The notes under the pieces: model-generated | What the model saw: only the letters and a program-made list of their open reading frames with translations | Told to the model about the DNA's origin: nothing | Databases searched by the model: none | Made by a program: the position numbers and the translations under genes | In this document: positions 28,084-29,982 of the stretch, in pieces | Numbering within the stretch: the first letter of the stretch is position 1 | How the letters are laid out: every line of letters begins with the position of its first letter | IMG/VR virus record: IMGVR_UViG_3300042509_000299 | Location: 1 to 29,982 of that record | Direction: 5' to 3' (one strand) | DNA length: 29,982 nucleotides | Source: a virus

Positions 28084-28135
28084 CAAATATATAATGCTTT
28101 TTAATACTAAAAAAAATTTTAACAAAAGTTTAACA
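28084..28135 (-). promoter_or_regulatory. Cassette promoter with paired TGTTAAA operator
   Basis: On the minus strand TATATTTG (28084-28091) is the -7 element; a poor TTAG replaces the -33 TTG. Two TGTTAAA heptamers lie at 28118-28124 and 28129-28135, 11 bp apart and 26 bp from the -7 element, exactly as at 3006-3057. The heptamers overlap the last codons of the 50-aa gene after the large terminase. Confidence 0.7.
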
Positions 28136-28271
28136 TTTGACTAGCTACTTGATACATAGCTTTCATCTTCTTAATCTCACCTACAGTTCTAGGTAAGTTA
28201 ATCTGTACTTCTTTTCCTGTACTATGATGTATGTAGCATTGTATTACTGCTATTATTTCTCCGTAAGTCAT
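28119..28271 (-). CDS. 50-aa hypothetical protein after terminase
   Basis: The frame runs MTYGEIIAVIQCYIHHSTGK to MYQVASQMLNFC and shares a TAATG junction with the large terminase gene, so it is probably co-translated with it. It contains NLPRTVGEIKKMKAMYQ, likely helical. Its end overlaps the operator heptamers of the downstream cassette. No family recognised. Confidence 0.6.
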   Translation of the reverse strand: MTYGEIIAVIQCYIHHSTGKEVQINLPRTVGEIKKMKAMYQVASQMLNFC

Positions 28272-29440
28272 TAGTAAACGAAGTAACTACCTTTATGTGG
28301 ATTCTCTAATTGTGAAGTTAATGCATATCGTGTAGCATCTATTGCGTGATTGTATGCATCTATTGGTTTATTTAGTGTATTACCTTCCTTGTCTTGCATC
28401 CAAGTATAGTTAGCTAATTCTTTCTTTAGGTTCTTGCTTCTTGATGTTACGTATACCTTATTTTGATTTATAAGATTAATACCATATACTATACTATCTC
28501 TTCCTTTAGATACTGGTAATACCATATGACCATAACTATTTAATTCAGCTATTGATTTTGGTTCTGCACTATCAGCATATATTATATCTGTAACATTATT
28601 GCTCTTTAATAAATTACTTATTTCAGAATTTAATAAACCTTTTTGATATATTACCTCATCAAATATATATGAATCATTATATTTATATAAAGCTATTAAT
28701 GTAGTTGGATCTACACTATATCCAAAGTCCATACCATAACATAGTAATCTAGCATCTGATGGTAAATCAATCTCTCTCCAATCTGGTATACAAGCACCTT
28801 CTAATCTACCTACTTGTCCTAATCCATATACTTTCCACCAATTAGACCAATAATCACTTTCATTAGCTTTTTTTCTTGCTAATTCTATCTCATCTATAAT
28901 TGATTTAGGTAGTGCCTCGTTATCTAAATAAGTTAAGATAATAAAATCTACATCTCCATCATTTAGTAACTCCCTGTGCACCCAGAATTCATTTGTAGGA
29001 TTGTAGTCTAACCATATATCACCTGAAGTACGAATAGCTAATTGATTATAAGCTTCAAATGGTACGTTATTACACTCATTTATATATAATATGTTTCTTC
29101 TTGCTCCTCTTAATTTATCTGGCTGATCTACGCTAAAAAATTCAATATAACTACCATTAGCAAATGTATATTTTAATGTTGACTTATTAAACTGTATATC
29201 TCTATATCTATTAGTCATCATCATTATCTTTAAGAAGTCTTTTAATGCACCTCTTCTTAAATGTGGTATAGATTCTGATACTACACTTATTTCTAATAAT
29301 GGTTCTCTTATTGCTTTATCAATTAAAATAGGCAATACACCAAATGTTTTACCAGCTGATGTACCACCTTGAATGATACGCTTACGTTTCTTGAGACGCA
29401 ACATCTTTTTAATAGCAGTAGTAACTACAAACTCACTCAT
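28271..29440 (-). CDS. terL: Terminase large subunit
   Basis: The 389-aa protein has both domains of a packaging motor. Walker A is GGTSAGKT (25-32), Walker B is ILYINE (117-122). The RNase H-like nuclease carries acidic residues in YGMDFGYSVDPTT (D238), IIYADSAEP (D290) and NHAIDATRY (D368). It pumps DNA into the prohead and cuts the concatemer. The length is a little short for the family (usually 400-550 aa) but complete. It starts 18 bp after the small subunit gene. Confidence 0.92.
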   Translation of the reverse strand: MSEFVVTTAIKKMLRLKKRKRIIQGGTSAGKTFGVLPILIDKAIREPLLEISVVSESIPHLRRGALKDFLKIMMMTNRYRDIQFNKSTLKYTFANGSYIEFFSVDQPDKLRGARRNILYINECNNVPFEAYNQLAIRTSGDIWLDYNPTNEFWVHRELLNDGDVDFIILTYLDNEALPKSIIDEIELARKKANESDYWSNWWKVYGLGQVGRLEGACIPDWREIDLPSDARLLCYGMDFGYSVDPTTLIALYKYNDSYIFDEVIYQKGLLNSEISNLLKSNNVTDIIYADSAEPKSIAELNSYGHMVLPVSKGRDSIVYGINLINQNKVYVTSRSKNLKKELANYTWMQDKEGNTLNKPIDAYNHAIDATRYALTSQLENPHKGSYFVY

Positions 29441-29458
29441 AAAAGTGTCTTAAATGTA

Positions 29459-29704
29459 TTATAAATCACTTATATTAAATAGTGGTTGTTCGCTATTCAA
29501 TGTAATATCTTTAGTTTCTCTTGGTTTACCAGCATAATAGTTATAGAATAACTGTACAAATTTAAAATCACCAGCTTCTAATCCTTTATTAAGCGCTTCA
29601 AATGCTAATGGTTCTAATGGTTTTAATTTTTCTATTAATGCTACTTCTTCTGATTTTGAAGGTCTACCTGCTCCTTCTCTTGCACCACCTCTTTTATTTT
29701 CCAT
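29459..29704 (-). CDS. terS: Terminase small subunit
   Basis: The 81-aa protein begins MENKRGGAREGAGRPSKSEE. The GGAREGAGRP start is widespread in small terminases and DNA-binding proteins of Bacteroidota phages. It continues LEPLAFEALNKGLEAGDFKF and ends in a stretch (YYAGKPRETKDITLNSEQP) typical of the end of terS. It recognises phage DNA for packaging and directs the large subunit, encoded next. The first four bases of the left end repeat its start codon. Confidence 0.85.
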   Translation of the reverse strand: MENKRGGAREGAGRPSKSEEVALIEKLKPLEPLAFEALNKGLEAGDFKFVQLFYNYYAGKPRETKDITLNSEQPLFNISDL

Positions 29705-29982
29705 TTGAATTAATTTGTTTATTCAATTTAAAAATAATATAAATAACTAACTGTTAAATCGTTTAACTAATATCTTTCTATATAAATAGTTTATTGATTC
29801 TTTATTACAACCTCTATTATAGTAAAAGTTCATTACTCTTTTTATTCTTTGTAACTCTGATTGCTTTTGTTTTTCTTTTGCTGTCATAACTTTTCTATTT
29901 CTTGTTTAACTTCTTGCCAATATATTTTTGCAATTGGATGCGTATAAAATTCATTAATTATTTCTTCAACTGCTATTAATGC
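29701..29982. repeat. Right copy of terminal repeat with variant 46-aa gene
   Basis: This matches 1-282 with 18 mismatches. It carries a variant of the 46-aa gene (29747-29887; for example NYLYRKILVKR in place of NDIYRKILANR) and the end of the 61-aa gene (from 29884, cut by the end of the window). The last 127 bp are identical to 156-282. See the left copy for interpretation. Confidence 0.85.

Noticed and set aside
1-29982. Integrase, repressor and attachment site
   Set aside because: I looked for a tyrosine or serine recombinase and a CI-type repressor and found none. The ribbon-helix-helix protein alone does not show lysogeny, so no lifestyle claim is made.
1-29982. tRNA genes, CRISPR arrays, insertion sequences
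   Set aside because: No cloverleaf-like stretch, regular spacer repeat or transposase motif was seen; nearly all sequence is taken up by packed minus-strand genes.

Overview
The window is essentially the whole genome of a small, very AT-rich tailed bacteriophage (siphovirus-type gene set) that most likely infects a Bacteroidota host, probably a flavobacterium. Three things point there: the low GC content, minus-strand promoters of the TTG / TAnnTTTG type with A-rich leaders instead of purine-rich Shine-Dalgarno sites, and structural proteins that I recognise from Bacteroidota phages. All convincing genes lie on the minus strand. The two ends are imperfect copies of the same 282 bp (position 1 equals 29701), so the molecule closes on itself with a unit length near 29,700 bp. 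I saw no integrase, tRNA, CRISPR array, DNA polymerase or primase.

Layout in the direction of transcription (right to left). 29704-28119: small and large terminase plus a 50-aa gene. 28135-27248: a self-contained four-gene cassette of tiny proteins with its own promoter and terminator. 27205-20134: tail genes (assembly chaperone with an apparent -1 frameshift, tail terminator, gp10-like neck protein, two large tail proteins, tape measure). 20092-13025: head genes (protease, structural proteins, scaffold, major capsid protein, likely tail tube, portal, connector). 13024-9885: LamG-type fibre and lysis genes (holin, M15 endolysin, one-piece spanin). 9884-9632: the longest gap without a minus-strand gene. 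9631-9254: NinG-like nuclease. 9193-7690: a recombination operon (three tiny proteins including a ribbon-helix-helix protein, ERF annealing protein, SSB-like protein). 7674-3057: an ABC-ATPase/GNAT fusion, a DnaB/RecA-type ATPase, a sigma-like protein, a PD-(D/E)XK-like protein, a DUF3310 protein and small genes. 3057-47: a third early unit with a recombination exonuclease, a DnaA domain IV-like protein and small genes leading back to the terminase.

How it fits together: exonuclease, ERF, SSB-like protein and NinG form a phage recombination pathway. The DnaA-like protein and the helicase-like ATPase probably direct host replication machinery to the phage. Three early units share one control signature: two TGTTAAA heptamers 11 bp apart, placed 26, 26 and 36 bp upstream of a TAnnTTTG element. 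Six similar intrinsic terminators mark unit ends. The most interesting items are this shared operator, the ABC-ATPase/GNAT fusion (possibly a DNA base modification enzyme), the overlapping-frame tail chaperone, the early cassette placed inside the morphogenesis region, and the reordered head/tail block.
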